NCBI RefSeq assembly: GCF_003259615.1
Contig: NZ_QLLR01000019.1
Location: 46,578 to 110,577, forward strand
DNA: 64,000 nucleotides
DNA from: Pedobacter cryoconitis
GTDB taxonomy: Bacteria; Bacteroidota; Bacteroidia; Sphingobacteriales; Sphingobacteriaceae
Direction: 5' to 3'
The position numbers and the translations under genes are program-made. Shown here one piece after another: positions 53,697-62,080 of this stretch (positions are counted from its first letter, which is position 1; each line of letters opens with the position of its first letter). A model generated the notes under the pieces. That model was not told the DNA's origin, made no database searches, and was given only the letters and a program-made list of their open reading frames with translations.

Positions 53697-54971
53697 ATGA
53701 AAAGAAAATTGATCATTGGAGAAAGGGTAATGTACGTGGATGCACTTACCCCTGTGAATTGCATTTTTACGGCTAAGATCCGTGGCGTCATTGAGCCGGA
53801 AAATTTACGTGCAGCTCTTGATAAAATACAGCACAAACACCCTTTATTAAGGATGCAAATTGATGATCAGCAGGCCGGTGGCCCATATTTTATTTTGAAT
53901 GAACAGCTTAAAGTAATTCCGGTAAGGGTTATGGAACGCAAAAGCGAGCAGGACTGGCTGCATGAATCCAAAGCAGAATGGGACAAACTGTTTGATGGTG
54001 AAAATGAGCCATTAGCCAGGGTTGTCTGGTTAAAATCGGCAGAAGTATCGGATATTTTGTTAGTGCTGCCACACTGTATTTGTGACGGGACTACGCTGGT
54101 CACGCTGATGCAGGAACTGTTATTTCTGCTCGATGAGCCAAGTATGGAGCTTAAGCCCTATGCTTCTTTCCTTTCTGTAAAAGAGCTTTTAGCCTCTTCT
54201 TTTTCAGTTTCCCAGGCGAAGGTCCTGAAGGCACGCCTGTTCTCTTTACTGGGCAGGGTCTTTTTCTATTTCAAACCGACACAGCGTAAAGTTGCAGCAG
54301 GAAATAATTATGCGCTGCATTGGAGACTGGATCAGCAGGAAACAGTTGAATTGGTTGAACGCAGTAAAGCTGCCGGCACAACTGTTCATGCCGCCTTGTG
54401 TATTGCGGTCATGAAAGCCTTTCAGCAGGTAAAAGGGGAAAAAGCACATGGGAAAGTAATCTGCCCGGTAGATATCAGGCAGTTTATCCCTGAAATCAAG
54501 AATGACACCATGTTTGCCTTTGCACCTATTGTAGAATTGGAGATCGACAAGAATGCGGAGATAGATTTCTGGACAAAAGCAAGGATGCTGAAAACCGATC
54601 TGAATACTAAAGTGGGGGCCTTGAAAGTGGCAGAAATGCTCTGGATGAGTGAATATTTCCATGCGATTGTGAGCCGGATGGTCAGGTTTTTAAAAGCTAC
54701 AGATGGGACACATGATGTTACACTTTCGAATATGGGCAGGCTCCGGATTGCTGAAAACTATCAGAATTTTGAAGTAGTGGCTATTCATAGTCCGACGGTT
54801 GCTTTTCCGTGGAGAAACCCGAATACGCTGATCACAAGTACTTATAAAAACAAAATGGATTTTACCCTGATGTCAAATGATACTTTTTTGACTGAACAAG
54901 AGGCACAACTCGTTAAAACAGAAGTAATGAATTTATTATTTGAAGATTTAAAACAATTATCCGTTGCCTGA
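53697..54971 (+). CDS. condensation-fold acyltransferase 2 (PHxxxDG variant)
   Basis: A 424-residue paralogue of the previous gene, 3 bp downstream, with a matching start (KRKLIIGERVMYVDALTPVN) and VICPVDIRQFIPE. The catalytic motif reads LPHCICDGTTL: the second His and the Asp-Gly are kept but the first His is Pro. In the superfamily the second His is the catalytic base, so activity is likely retained. Two acyltransferases in tandem suggest two acylation positions. Confidence 0.85.
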   Translation: MKRKLIIGERVMYVDALTPVNCIFTAKIRGVIEPENLRAALDKIQHKHPLLRMQIDDQQAGGPYFILNEQLKVIPVRVMERKSEQDWLHESKAEWDKLFDGENEPLARVVWLKSAEVSDILLVLPHCICDGTTLVTLMQELLFLLDEPSMELKPYASFLSVKELLASSFSVSQAKVLKARLFSLLGRVFFYFKPTQRKVAAGNNYALHWRLDQQETVELVERSKAAGTTVHAALCIAVMKAFQQVKGEKAHGKVICPVDIRQFIPEIKNDTMFAFAPIVELEIDKNAEIDFWTKARMLKTDLNTKVGALKVAEMLWMSEYFHAIVSRMVRFLKATDGTHDVTLSNMGRLRIAENYQNFEVVAIHSPTVAFPWRNPNTLITSTYKNKMDFTLMSNDTFLTEQEAQLVKTEVMNLLFEDLKQLSVA

Positions 54972-54972
54972 T

Positions 54973-55521
54973 ATGTCTGTACCTGATACAAAAAAAAATG
55001 AAGTCACGCTAAAGCGTTTTTTACGTAAGAATTTACTGTATTATATCATTCCGAATGTATTTTTTAATACGATCATTCCGTACTTCAGTTTTACAGATTT
55101 ACATGCTGTTCACTTATTTGATGGAGCGCAGAACCTGGCCCGGTTTATTTTGCCGATGGCCTTTTTTCTGCCCTTCATCATCACTTTTGATATTCTGAAA
55201 AAGACCATTACACTATCAGAGAAAGGGCATTCAGAAATCATCTTGCCAGAAGGCTTCAAGAAAGTTAAGTTTATCTTTCAGATGGCAGGCATTAACGGTT
55301 TTTGTACAATATCTTTTATTTTTGCAGTGATGCTTGGCCTGCATTTTGGCTTCCCTGAGCTTTATAATTATAACGGAGCTGTGCTGGCTGTTCTCCTGGG
55401 ATTAACCGCAGGGGTATGCTCAGTTCTTTTTACTTACCTGCCGATCAAAAAATTAAAGAAACATCATTTGCCTTATACTGTGGAAGACCGTGTTGATCAG
55501 CAGCAGTTGATTAAAGAATAA
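54973..55521 (+). CDS. four-TM membrane protein of the lipid cluster
   Basis: A 182-residue integral membrane protein started at ATG 54973, one base after the preceding stop. Four hydrophobic segments: LLYYIIPNVFFNTIIPYF, ARFILPMAFFLPFIITF, GFCTISFIFAVMLGLHFGF and VLAVLLGLTAGVCSVLFTYL. No family recognised. As the last gene of the operon it may help move or anchor the product at the membrane, similar in position to helper proteins of acyl-glycolipid systems, but this is inference. A strong hairpin follows. Confidence 0.8.
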   Translation: MSVPDTKKNEVTLKRFLRKNLLYYIIPNVFFNTIIPYFSFTDLHAVHLFDGAQNLARFILPMAFFLPFIITFDILKKTITLSEKGHSEIILPEGFKKVKFIFQMAGINGFCTISFIFAVMLGLHFGFPELYNYNGAVLAVLLGLTAGVCSVLFTYLPIKKLKKHHLPYTVEDRVDQQQLIKE

Positions 55522-55560
55522 TTTTTTTAGGAGCATCCGATAAGCATATTCATTAAATAA

Positions 55561-55596
55561 TTAAAGGCAGGTCTTTTTACAATCACCTGCCTTTAA
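55561..55596. terminator. bidirectional terminator after the lipid cluster
   Basis: TTAAAGGCAGGT (55561-55572) and ACCTGCCTTTAA (55585-55596): perfect 12-bp inverted repeat, loop 12. It lies between the end of the cluster (55521) and the converging GH18 gene, and so marks the right border of the cluster. Confidence 0.75.
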
Positions 55597-55639
55597 CTGA
55601 ATCTCACCTCAGCCGGCAACCTTGACAATAGGGTGTTTT

Positions 55640-56674
55640 TTACAAATGCGGGTTCATAATTTGAATTGCCTTGCGCGTACTGCTAAAAACAGGCGTATGG
55701 TTATAATCTCTGCTCATGCGGTAAGCACCTACACCAGCAGTTCCGTTTGTTTTAGCCCAGCTGGCAATATCCAGCAACCATTTAGTCGCTTTAGCATCAC
55801 CGCCAGGAGTATCTTCAGAACCATTCGGGTATTTAAATTCGTCTCCGTTAGTCAGCACAATCAGTTTTGTTTTATCAAACGCAGTTAGTAACGGGGTCAG
55901 GTCTGAAGTTTTGCTTCCGCTCCAGCGGCGGCTTCCACCCACATAAGACTGAAAGTTAACATAGGTATAGTTGCTCTTGAAAGGTGTGTAGATTGTGTTG
56001 TATCCAAGACTGCCACCCGCTACATCCACATCCGTATCGTAAATAAATATAGGTTTTACACCCGCTTTGGTCAGGTTACCAGCCCCTGCATTCGGGCCAA
56101 AATATTTAGCTACTGAAGTTAATACAGCTTTTGCGTTACTGGCTGGCGCATCCCCACCAAAAGTGCCGGTTTCAATATCGACATCAATTCCGTCCCATCC
56201 CATACCCTTTATAAATTTATCGTGCATGGCTTTTGCCCAGTGATCATAAGTACTGCTGGCTGATAAAGGCGTTTTTTGAGTTGTTGTGGTGTCTTTTGCC
56301 GACCCATCATAATAGGCATCATTCCCGGGAAAAGTGCAGGTCAGTATTTTCGTTCCCTTTGCCTGTAAAGTAGTCCAATGGGAAGCATCTTTATCCCATC
56401 CCGCAAATGCGACCACAATATCTACACTGTCGGGAACATTTAACATCGACGAAGCTGCGGCCGGATCATTGCCGTCAGCGACCAGGTAACCCAGAAATAG
56501 CTGATGTGCACTCTTTTTATAGGCGAGCAGGTTTTTCAGGTAATCTGCATCTGATGGCGTACCGGCTGATGTGCCTGCCCCGTCTGTAATTTTTTTACAG
56601 GAACTAAAGGCAATCACTGAGAGGACAAGGACGAAAATTCCCTTGTAGAGTTGAATAAAAGGTCTTGTTTTCAT
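55640..56674 (-). CDS. GH18-family lipoprotein (endo-beta-N-acetylglucosaminidase/chitinase-like)
   Basis: A 344-residue lipoprotein: VLVLSVIAFSSCKK with lipobox Cys. The mature protein has the GH18 barrel with the active-site motif WDGIDVDIE (DxxDxDxE; catalytic Glu168), preceded by GTKILTCTFPG. The type resembles BT_3987/EndoF-like proteins that release or bind N-glycans at the cell surface. It is not part of the lipid cluster because it lies on the opposite strand with a terminator between. Confidence 0.88.
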   Translation of the reverse strand: MKTRPFIQLYKGIFVLVLSVIAFSSCKKITDGAGTSAGTPSDADYLKNLLAYKKSAHQLFLGYLVADGNDPAAASSMLNVPDSVDIVVAFAGWDKDASHWTTLQAKGTKILTCTFPGNDAYYDGSAKDTTTTQKTPLSASSTYDHWAKAMHDKFIKGMGWDGIDVDIETGTFGGDAPASNAKAVLTSVAKYFGPNAGAGNLTKAGVKPIFIYDTDVDVAGGSLGYNTIYTPFKSNYTYVNFQSYVGGSRRWSGSKTSDLTPLLTAFDKTKLIVLTNGDEFKYPNGSEDTPGGDAKATKWLLDIASWAKTNGTAGVGAYRMSRDYNHTPVFSSTRKAIQIMNPHL

Positions 56675-56782
56675 AGTTGATGATTAGGTTTATAATTTGG
56701 TTGTTAGCTGAGGTGCGACTAAGCTAAACCAATTTAGTGTTTTTTACTTGTATCAATCAACTGATTCTAAGTCTTTTAATCC

Positions 56783-57472
56783 TCAGGAAATTAACCTGGC
56801 GATGCTAAATGCAGCAGCGGCGGCAATAAGGCCGATCGCGGTAACTTTGATTGCCCCTTTAAGCGGTGGCTGCCCGGTCACTTTACTCTTAAAATAACCG
56901 AAAAAGAACAGACAGAAAGTGGTAATCACTGCCGAAACCAGTAAACCATCATGTGGGGTCGAGGTTAAGAAATAAGCAGATAACGGTAATAATCCACCGA
57001 TGCAGTAAGCAATACCGATCGTGAGCGCACTATTCCTGGCTCTGTTGCGATCAGGCTCTTCCAAACCCAGTTCAAACTTCATCATAAAGTCAACCCATTT
57101 GGTCTTATCCTTCGCTAACTGGTTGGCCAGGATGGTCTGCCCTTGCTCATCAATTCCATATTCGGCAAAAATCTCTTTGACTTCCTGTATTTCCTGTTCC
57201 CTGAAGTTTTCAACCTCATTATATTCTCTTAATTTTTCACTCTGGTAATGCTCCTGTTCTGTTTTACCAGCTAAATAGCCACCAAGGCCCATTGCAATAC
57301 AACCGGCAACGATTTCAGCAAGCCCTGCGGTAATGATGATTGCATTATTCTGCACCGCGCCACTTAAACCCGCTGCTAAAGCAAAAGGCACAGTTAAGCC
57401 ATCACTCATTCCAATCACAATGTCAGAAATGAATGCCGAACTTTTCAGATGTTTTTCCTGGTGAACTGCCAT
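56783..57472 (-). CDS. VIT1/CCC1-family iron/manganese transporter
   Basis: A 229-residue VIT1/CCC1-like transporter. It has the family pattern SDIVIGMSDGLTVPFALAAG, GLAEIVAGCIAMGLGGYLAG and, after a cytoplasmic metal-binding segment rich in Glu (YNEVENFREQEIQEVKEIF), further hydrophobic segments (IGIAYCIGGLLPLSAYFL). Such proteins move Fe2+/Mn2+ out of the cytosol. It begins 4 bp after the DNA alkylation repair gene, with which it is coupled. Confidence 0.9.
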   Translation of the reverse strand: MAVHQEKHLKSSAFISDIVIGMSDGLTVPFALAAGLSGAVQNNAIIITAGLAEIVAGCIAMGLGGYLAGKTEQEHYQSEKLREYNEVENFREQEIQEVKEIFAEYGIDEQGQTILANQLAKDKTKWVDFMMKFELGLEEPDRNRARNSALTIGIAYCIGGLLPLSAYFLTSTPHDGLLVSAVITTFCLFFFGYFKSKVTGQPPLKGAIKVTAIGLIAAAAAFSIARLIS

Positions 57473-57476
57473 AAAG

Positions 57477-58574
57477 CTATTTCAATTCAAAATCTTTTAA
57501 TTCACTTTCCCTGCCATTGAGAATAATAGAGAGTTGATGTTTTCCGGGATAGAACTTCCGGGTCGTAATAATTTTAAAACTTTGTTTTCTATTGATCACA
57601 GCAATTTCCGCAGGCTGAAATTCACGCTCACTGATTTTGAAAACCTTTTTAGAGGCTTGCCCATTCAGCCTTTTATAGTAAACTGCATATTCCATGCGGA
57701 TTTTCTGCGAAACCAGTGCTGTGTTTTTAACGCTGCTCGTAAATTCAAGGCTTTCACCAATAGCGACAACCGCGGTCAGTATTTCAAAATTCAGTAACTC
57801 GATAGCCGTACTTTCCAGTCCATAATGTGCTAATATTTTGGTATGGCCTTGTTTCAGTAAACCGCGGCTGCCATGTTTAATGATCGCATCCGTTTCTTTA
57901 CTCAGTCCATTCCAGCGGCTGGCAATAGCGATTACAATTTCAGGATGATCTTTAGAAATGTCATTTAAGCTGTTGGCTACACTTCTGCGTACGTATTCTG
58001 AAGGATCATTCTTTAGATTCTCCAGAATAGGCAGGATCATCGATGGATCTTTCTTTAATCCGGGTACAGCCATTGCCCAGGGTAATCTTGAACGGCTTCC
58101 TTCACTGGCCAGTCTTCTGACGTGGTGATTTTCATGTAAAGACCATTTTTCCATTTGCATCATCATCTGCTGTCCATATTTGGCCAGAAATGGTCTGACT
58201 GCGAACTCACAGCTAATAAACTGTGTAACTGATTCGATGGCCGGAATGGAAGTTTCATAATCTTCCAGCCCATAGGTTTCAATATAGTCCGGCAAAAATA
58301 TATAGGCCAGCAGCTGTTCACCGGTCTGCTCTTTTTGAAGCTGATGAATCAGGGAGGATAAATGCTGTATTGCTTCCGGATATTCCGAAGGCAGAAACTG
58401 ATGAATGACCAATGTAGTATGGTGCATCCGCTGTTTAAGTTCCATAGCGGAAAAACCTTCTGCATTGATCAGTTCAATAAATCTTTTTTTATCAAATTCA
58501 GGATTTAGCTGAATCAGGCTGTCGGCTAATTTATTATAAAAGGAAACGGAATATATATCTTTTAATAAGCTCAT
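57477..58574 (-). CDS. DNA alkylation repair protein (AlkD-like HEAT repeats)
   Basis: A 365-residue all-helical protein of the DNA alkylation repair family, longer than AlkD (about 235). HEAT-like repeats with the family blocks WAMAVPGLKKDPSMILPILE and PSEYVRRSVANSLNDISKDH are clear. The C-terminal third is beta-rich (REFQPAEIAVINRKQSFKII) and typical of the longer subgroup. It would excise alkylated bases such as 3-methyladenine. It lies 5 bp after a small exported protein gene. Confidence 0.88.
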   Translation of the reverse strand: MSLLKDIYSVSFYNKLADSLIQLNPEFDKKRFIELINAEGFSAMELKQRMHHTTLVIHQFLPSEYPEAIQHLSSLIHQLQKEQTGEQLLAYIFLPDYIETYGLEDYETSIPAIESVTQFISCEFAVRPFLAKYGQQMMMQMEKWSLHENHHVRRLASEGSRSRLPWAMAVPGLKKDPSMILPILENLKNDPSEYVRRSVANSLNDISKDHPEIVIAIASRWNGLSKETDAIIKHGSRGLLKQGHTKILAHYGLESTAIELLNFEILTAVVAIGESLEFTSSVKNTALVSQKIRMEYAVYYKRLNGQASKKVFKISEREFQPAEIAVINRKQSFKIITTRKFYPGKHQLSIILNGRESELKDFELK

Positions 58575-58579
58575 TTAAT

Positions 58580-58954
58580 TTAATCTTCTTTTTTTCTGAC
58601 ACCGCTAAGGTCGAACTGATTGTTGATGTTACCAACTATATTATCGTCATCTTTTTTAAGCAGGTTCATTTCTACCTGTCCGCTGCTATGGTCAAATGTA
58701 GCGGTAACCGTAGAATCTTTTAAGGTAACCGTTTTAAAGGGCATTTCTTTTTTCTCTGTCACACTGGTGATACTGCCAGCCAGCTGGCCATCTTTCAATT
58801 CAAACTTTACCAGGGCATCTGTATTGCCATTGGGAAGTCCTTTAATTAAGATATTCCACTGACCAACAAAATAAGTGTCATTTTTTTGAGCTGATGCAAC
58901 ACTGGTTATGAATAACAGGACTACAAAAGAGAACATAAAGCTTAATTTCTTCAT
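58580..58954 (-). CDS. exported hypothetical protein
   Basis: A 124-residue protein started at 58954 (MKKLSFMFSFVVLLFITSVA), with a signal peptide ending near ASAQ. The mature domain is beta-rich (FVGQWNILIKGLPNG, ALVKFELKDGQLAGSI, VTATFDHSSGQVEMNLLK), similar to small lipocalin-like or DUF4488-like proteins; I cannot name it. It is followed by the alkylation repair gene after 5 bp and preceded by a terminator, so it is the first gene of the operon 58954-56783. Confidence 0.75.
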   Translation of the reverse strand: MKKLSFMFSFVVLLFITSVASAQKNDTYFVGQWNILIKGLPNGNTDALVKFELKDGQLAGSITSVTEKKEMPFKTVTLKDSTVTATFDHSSGQVEMNLLKKDDDNIVGNINNQFDLSGVRKKED

Positions 58955-59007
58955 AAATGTCTGATTAAATGTTTTCTTTAAATATAAATAATAATCAGTC
59001 AAACGAA

Positions 59008-59051
59008 AGAAGCCGGTCCCTGTCTTTTTATAAACATTCGAACCGGCTTCT
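59008..59051. terminator. terminator after the redox gene cluster
   Basis: AGAAGCCGGT (59008-59017) and ACCGGCTTCT (59042-59051) form a perfect 10-bp stem with a T-rich 24-base loop, 18 bases past the stop of the aldo-keto reductase gene. Confidence 0.7.
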
Positions 59052-59069
59052 GATGAAGGTATTTTTGTA

Positions 59070-60056
59070 TTATCCGACTAATTCAACCGCTTTATTAATA
59101 CTGTTTAATTCCTCAGTATTCAAGGTAATATCCATTGTTTTTGCGTTGTCAATTGCTTGTGCAGCATTTCTTGAACCTGCAAGTACAATACTTACGCCCG
59201 GTTGCAGGGTTGTCCATCTTAACACGACTTGTGCAACTGTTGCATTTTTGCTTGCTGCAATTGGCTCAATCGTCTGTAAAAGTGCTTTTACTTTTTCAGG
59301 ATCAAACTGACCAAAATAACCATTACGGTGATCATTGGATTTAAGCTTGGCATCTTTGAAATATTTACCCGTTAATAATCCTCTTTCAAGCGGACTGTAT
59401 ACAATGATACTAATGTTATTTTCCACGGTATAAGGAACAATTTCTTTTTCAATTTCCCTGTTCAGCATACTGTAAGAAACCTGGTTTGAAGCCAGACTGA
59501 TTGTTTTTTGTGCTTCCTTTAACTGATCAAGGCTATAATTACTCACACCAGCTGCCCTGATTTTACCTTGTGCTATCAATTGATCAAGTGCTTCCATGGT
59601 TTCATCAATCGGGGTAGTTGCATCTGGCCAGTGCAATTGTAAAAGGTCGATATAATCAGTTCCTAAGCGTTTTAGCCCTTCTTCTACCTCTTTAATGATA
59701 TTACTTTTAGAAGCATATTTATAAACTGGTATACTTTTACCATCTGCACCTGCATCGAAAAAGAATTCTCCTTTTCCATTGTTACTGCCATCCCAAACCA
59801 ATCCGAATTTATTCAGTAACTGGATTTTCGAACGATCTCTTCCTTTAATGGCTTCACCAATCAGCTCTTCGCTTAATCCGAATCCATAGAATGGCGCAGT
59901 ATCGATACTGGTTACTCCATGATCCAGTGAAGCATGAATCGCATCAATTGAATCTTGTTTTTCATTTCCGCCCCACATAGTTCCGCCAATAGCGAAAGCA
60001 CCGTGGGTAATTGTTGATAAGTTTAATTCTGTATTTCCTAATTTTCTGTATTCCAT
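59070..60056 (-). CDS. aldo-keto reductase
   Basis: A 328-residue AKR with a complete active site: TSIDTAPFYGFGLSEE (Asp, Tyr), LLNKFG (Lys), LQLHWPD (His) and NADP-binding VLAGSRNAAQ. It reduces aldehydes or ketones with NADPH. It is the last gene of the set MdaB-ABM-AKR on the minus strand, all fitting electrophile/quinone or oxidative stress. It differs from the AKR at 236-1207, which has lost the Asp. Confidence 0.93.
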   Translation of the reverse strand: MEYRKLGNTELNLSTITHGAFAIGGTMWGGNEKQDSIDAIHASLDHGVTSIDTAPFYGFGLSEELIGEAIKGRDRSKIQLLNKFGLVWDGSNNGKGEFFFDAGADGKSIPVYKYASKSNIIKEVEEGLKRLGTDYIDLLQLHWPDATTPIDETMEALDQLIAQGKIRAAGVSNYSLDQLKEAQKTISLASNQVSYSMLNREIEKEIVPYTVENNISIIVYSPLERGLLTGKYFKDAKLKSNDHRNGYFGQFDPEKVKALLQTIEPIAASKNATVAQVVLRWTTLQPGVSIVLAGSRNAAQAIDNAKTMDITLNTEELNSINKAVELVG

Positions 60057-60085
60057 AATTATATAGTATAATCACCAGCAGGTGT

Positions 60086-60376
60086 TTAGTCTACTCTTTT
60101 GGTGATATGTATGATGGGTGCACCATCTAGTATTGCAGCAGCATCTGTCGCGAATTTTTTAATATGAGGGCTTACATTATGTAAGTCCAGTTCTTGCTGA
60201 CTTGCCCATTCTTCGTGGAAGATAAATAGGTTTGGATCTTCCTGAACCTGGTGCAGGTCATATTGCAGACAAGCAGCTTCACTTTTTGATCCTGAAACCA
60301 AAGTTTTTAAAATCGCTTTTAATTGTTCAGCGTTTCCTGGCGTACTTTTAATTATTGCTGTTAGATAAACACTCAT
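60086..60376 (-). CDS. antibiotic biosynthesis monooxygenase (ABM) domain protein
   Basis: A 96-residue ABM protein. The pattern is MSVYLTAIIKSTPGNAEQLKAI, SGSKSEAACLQYDLHQVQED, FIFHEEWASQQELDLHNVSP; the Glu-x-Ala-C-L-x-Y and W pattern is the family signature. Such proteins oxidise quinols or small aromatics. It overlaps the 3' end of the quinone-reductase-like gene by 29 bp, an unusually long overlap implying tight coupling. Confidence 0.9.
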   Translation of the reverse strand: MSVYLTAIIKSTPGNAEQLKAILKTLVSGSKSEAACLQYDLHQVQEDPNLFIFHEEWASQQELDLHNVSPHIKKFATDAAAILDGAPIIHITKRVD

Positions 60377-60986
60377 GTTCTTGTTTTTGATTAATGAAGG
60401 TATTAGTTAAATGTTCCTGATATAATTTCATATCATTGATAATATCAGCATTCTTCTCTACATCGTGAAAATGGATACCAGGTAATGGTTTCATACCTGT
60501 AAAAGCATTCATCCGGTGAAAACCAAATAACACACCATCATCTACGCTGCGCTGATCGAAAAACTCACCAGGCAATGCGAAAGCAGCAGCTGGTGCATTC
60601 CACGAAGAGGTCACCATATATTTTTTACCCTGTAAAGAACCACCCGTCCCGTAATTTATATTCGGGTTAGCTGAAGAACGGCCGTCACTTCTGTAGATCC
60701 CTTTCTGATGACCCTCAGTAAATACAACGTCAATATATTTTTTTAAGCCATTAGGCACCTGGAACCACCAGATAGGGGTGTGGTAAATAACTACATCGGC
60801 CCACACATAGTTTTCTACTTCCTGTGCAGCATTGTATGCGTCATTAATATCGGTTGACCTGATCTCAAATCCAGGCTGACTTTTAAAGAAGTTTATTGTT
60901 GCATTGAAAATTGTGTTGTTAAAACGACCTCCGGAGTGTCCGAAAACTTGTCCTCCGTTAATCACAAATATTTTTTGATTTTCCAT
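60348..60986 (-). CDS. NAD(P)H-dependent flavodoxin-fold oxidoreductase (MdaB-like)
   Basis: A 212-residue flavodoxin-fold protein. The phosphate-binding loop is FGHSGGRFNNTI, with the FAD-binding FEIRSTDINDAYNA and YHTPIWWFQVPNGLKKYID, all marks of modulator of drug activity B (MdaB) quinone reductases, which reduce quinones by two electrons. It is the first gene of its operon, with a TAAATTTG -7 box 26 bases before the start and inverted repeats further upstream. Confidence 0.92.
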   Translation of the reverse strand: MENQKIFVINGGQVFGHSGGRFNNTIFNATINFFKSQPGFEIRSTDINDAYNAAQEVENYVWADVVIYHTPIWWFQVPNGLKKYIDVVFTEGHQKGIYRSDGRSSANPNINYGTGGSLQGKKYMVTSSWNAPAAAFALPGEFFDQRSVDDGVLFGFHRMNAFTGMKPLPGIHFHDVEKNADIINDMKLYQEHLTNTFINQKQEHECLSNSNN

Positions 60987-61011
60987 TTTGCAGATCTTTT
61001 AATTGCTGATA

Positions 61012-61019
61012 CAAATTTA
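61012..61019 (-). promoter_or_regulatory. candidate -7 box of the redox gene operon
   Basis: TAAATTTG on the minus strand, exact TAnnTTTG match, 26 bases upstream of the start at 60986. A TTTAATG-like element lies about 20 bases further upstream and may act as the -33 box. Confidence 0.5.
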
Positions 61020-61045
61020 AGTCTTCTGCTTGTCTCATTAAAATA

Positions 61046-61087
61046 GTATGAATCATAGTTATGTATCATAAATATAATACATAGATA
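61046..61087. promoter_or_regulatory. inverted-repeat cluster upstream of the redox operon
   Basis: TATGTAT (61060-61066) and ATACATA (61077-61083) are perfect inverted arms with a 10-base spacer; a further TATG/CATA pair precedes them. They lie just upstream of the candidate promoter of the MdaB-like gene, where a redox-sensing regulator could bind. No HxlR or MarR regulator is adjacent in the window. Confidence 0.4.
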
Positions 61088-61145
61088 CGTGTAGAATCTG
61101 GTCTGTATGTATAGGGTACAGGTTATAAGATCAGGTAATGACTAT

Positions 61146-61904
61146 TTACATCATGGTATTGATCCGGATACTTGCTTTGATAAGCGCCATCGCTTTGACG
61201 TATTCCATCTTAATATCTTTTGGCGCATGGGTGGTATTATGACTGATGAGCCTGATATAACCTTCCCCTTTTTCCGACTGGTGAACATATCTTAATAGGG
61301 TAGCCTCATCCCCGTCAATATCAATTGATAACAAATACATTTCGCCATAATAAATCCCCTCTCTCAGGTTATTTACCTTTTTATAAATGACAATGTCGCC
61401 GCTTTTCAAAACAGGAGACATGCTTTCTCCCAGGATATAAAGTGCAGCATCACTTTTTGGGAGCTTAGGGATATGGATATAGTCAATGATATTTGGTGGC
61501 TGGTTAAAAAAATCATGCAGATTCCCTGCTGTATTCATTTCATAAAGCGGAACTCCGCGGTTACTGCTGGTTCCTGTTTCTGATGAATAGTTTCCTTTTA
61601 CTGACGGATGGTTTCCTGATACTGACGGATAATTAACCGCTGCCGCAGTTTGTGTTCCCGGATGCGTTAAAGCGAGATCAGAAACCTGATTAACCTTTGT
61701 CATTTCGCCCGAATCATTAAACATCCATTCAAAACTAAGGTTAAGATCATTGCATAACTTCACGATGAAATCCACTTTAGGAACGATTTTACTCCTGTAA
61801 TTCCTGATGTTCGCTTCGCTTGTCCCTAAGACAGCGGCGAATTTTGAATTGTTATCCTCAAAATAAGTCACAGCTATCTCGTTGATCTTTTTAATTATAT
61901 CCAT
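61146..61904 (-). CDS. XRE/S24-type phage-like repressor (LexA-like fold)
   Basis: A 252-residue protein with an N-terminal helix-turn-helix (FAAVLGTSEANIRNYRSKIV) and a C-terminal S24/LexA-like domain. The serine is in LGESMSPVLKSGDIVIY (Ser161), and an Ala-Gly site (NTAGN) lies before the domain, as in cleavable repressors. The usual KR around the catalytic Lys reads LLRYV (T-L-L-R), so Lys is probably missing. The linker has three heptad repeats (YPSVSGN, HPSVKGN, YSSETGT). It is a single gene, divergent from the DinB-like gene. Confidence 0.85.
   Translation of the reverse strand: MDIIKKINEIAVTYFEDNNSKFAAVLGTSEANIRNYRSKIVPKVDFIVKLCNDLNLSFEWMFNDSGEMTKVNQVSDLALTHPGTQTAAAVNYPSVSGNHPSVKGNYSSETGTSSNRGVPLYEMNTAGNLHDFFNQPPNIIDYIHIPKLPKSDAALYILGESMSPVLKSGDIVIYKKVNNLREGIYYGEMYLLSIDIDGDEATLLRYVHQSEKGEGYIRLISHNTTHAPKDIKMEYVKAMALIKASIRINTMM
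61590..61631. repeat. 21-bp tandem repeat in the repressor linker
   Basis: Two adjacent 21-base units (starting at 61590 and 61611) share the block TACTGACGGAT and the first part GTTTCCT; a third, more divergent unit precedes them (from 61570). They encode the 7-residue repeats of the linker in the repressor at 61146-61904. Confidence 0.6.
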
Positions 61905-62080
61905 GTTGATAAAAAGGAGTTATCCAGCTGTAAAGATTGCATAAAAAGAATAATTATAGCTGATATTACCGTTCAAAATAATTAGTACTTGTCTGGAATG
62001 CCCCCTTAAATTGACTTTTTAAGCAAGCAATAGTATTGATATTATCTATTTATCTTAGTATAGATTATTAAACATAAGTT

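Noticed and set aside
55640..56674. GH18 lipoprotein as a member of the lipid cluster
   Set aside because: It lies on the opposite strand with a strong bidirectional terminator in between, so co-regulation is not supported.
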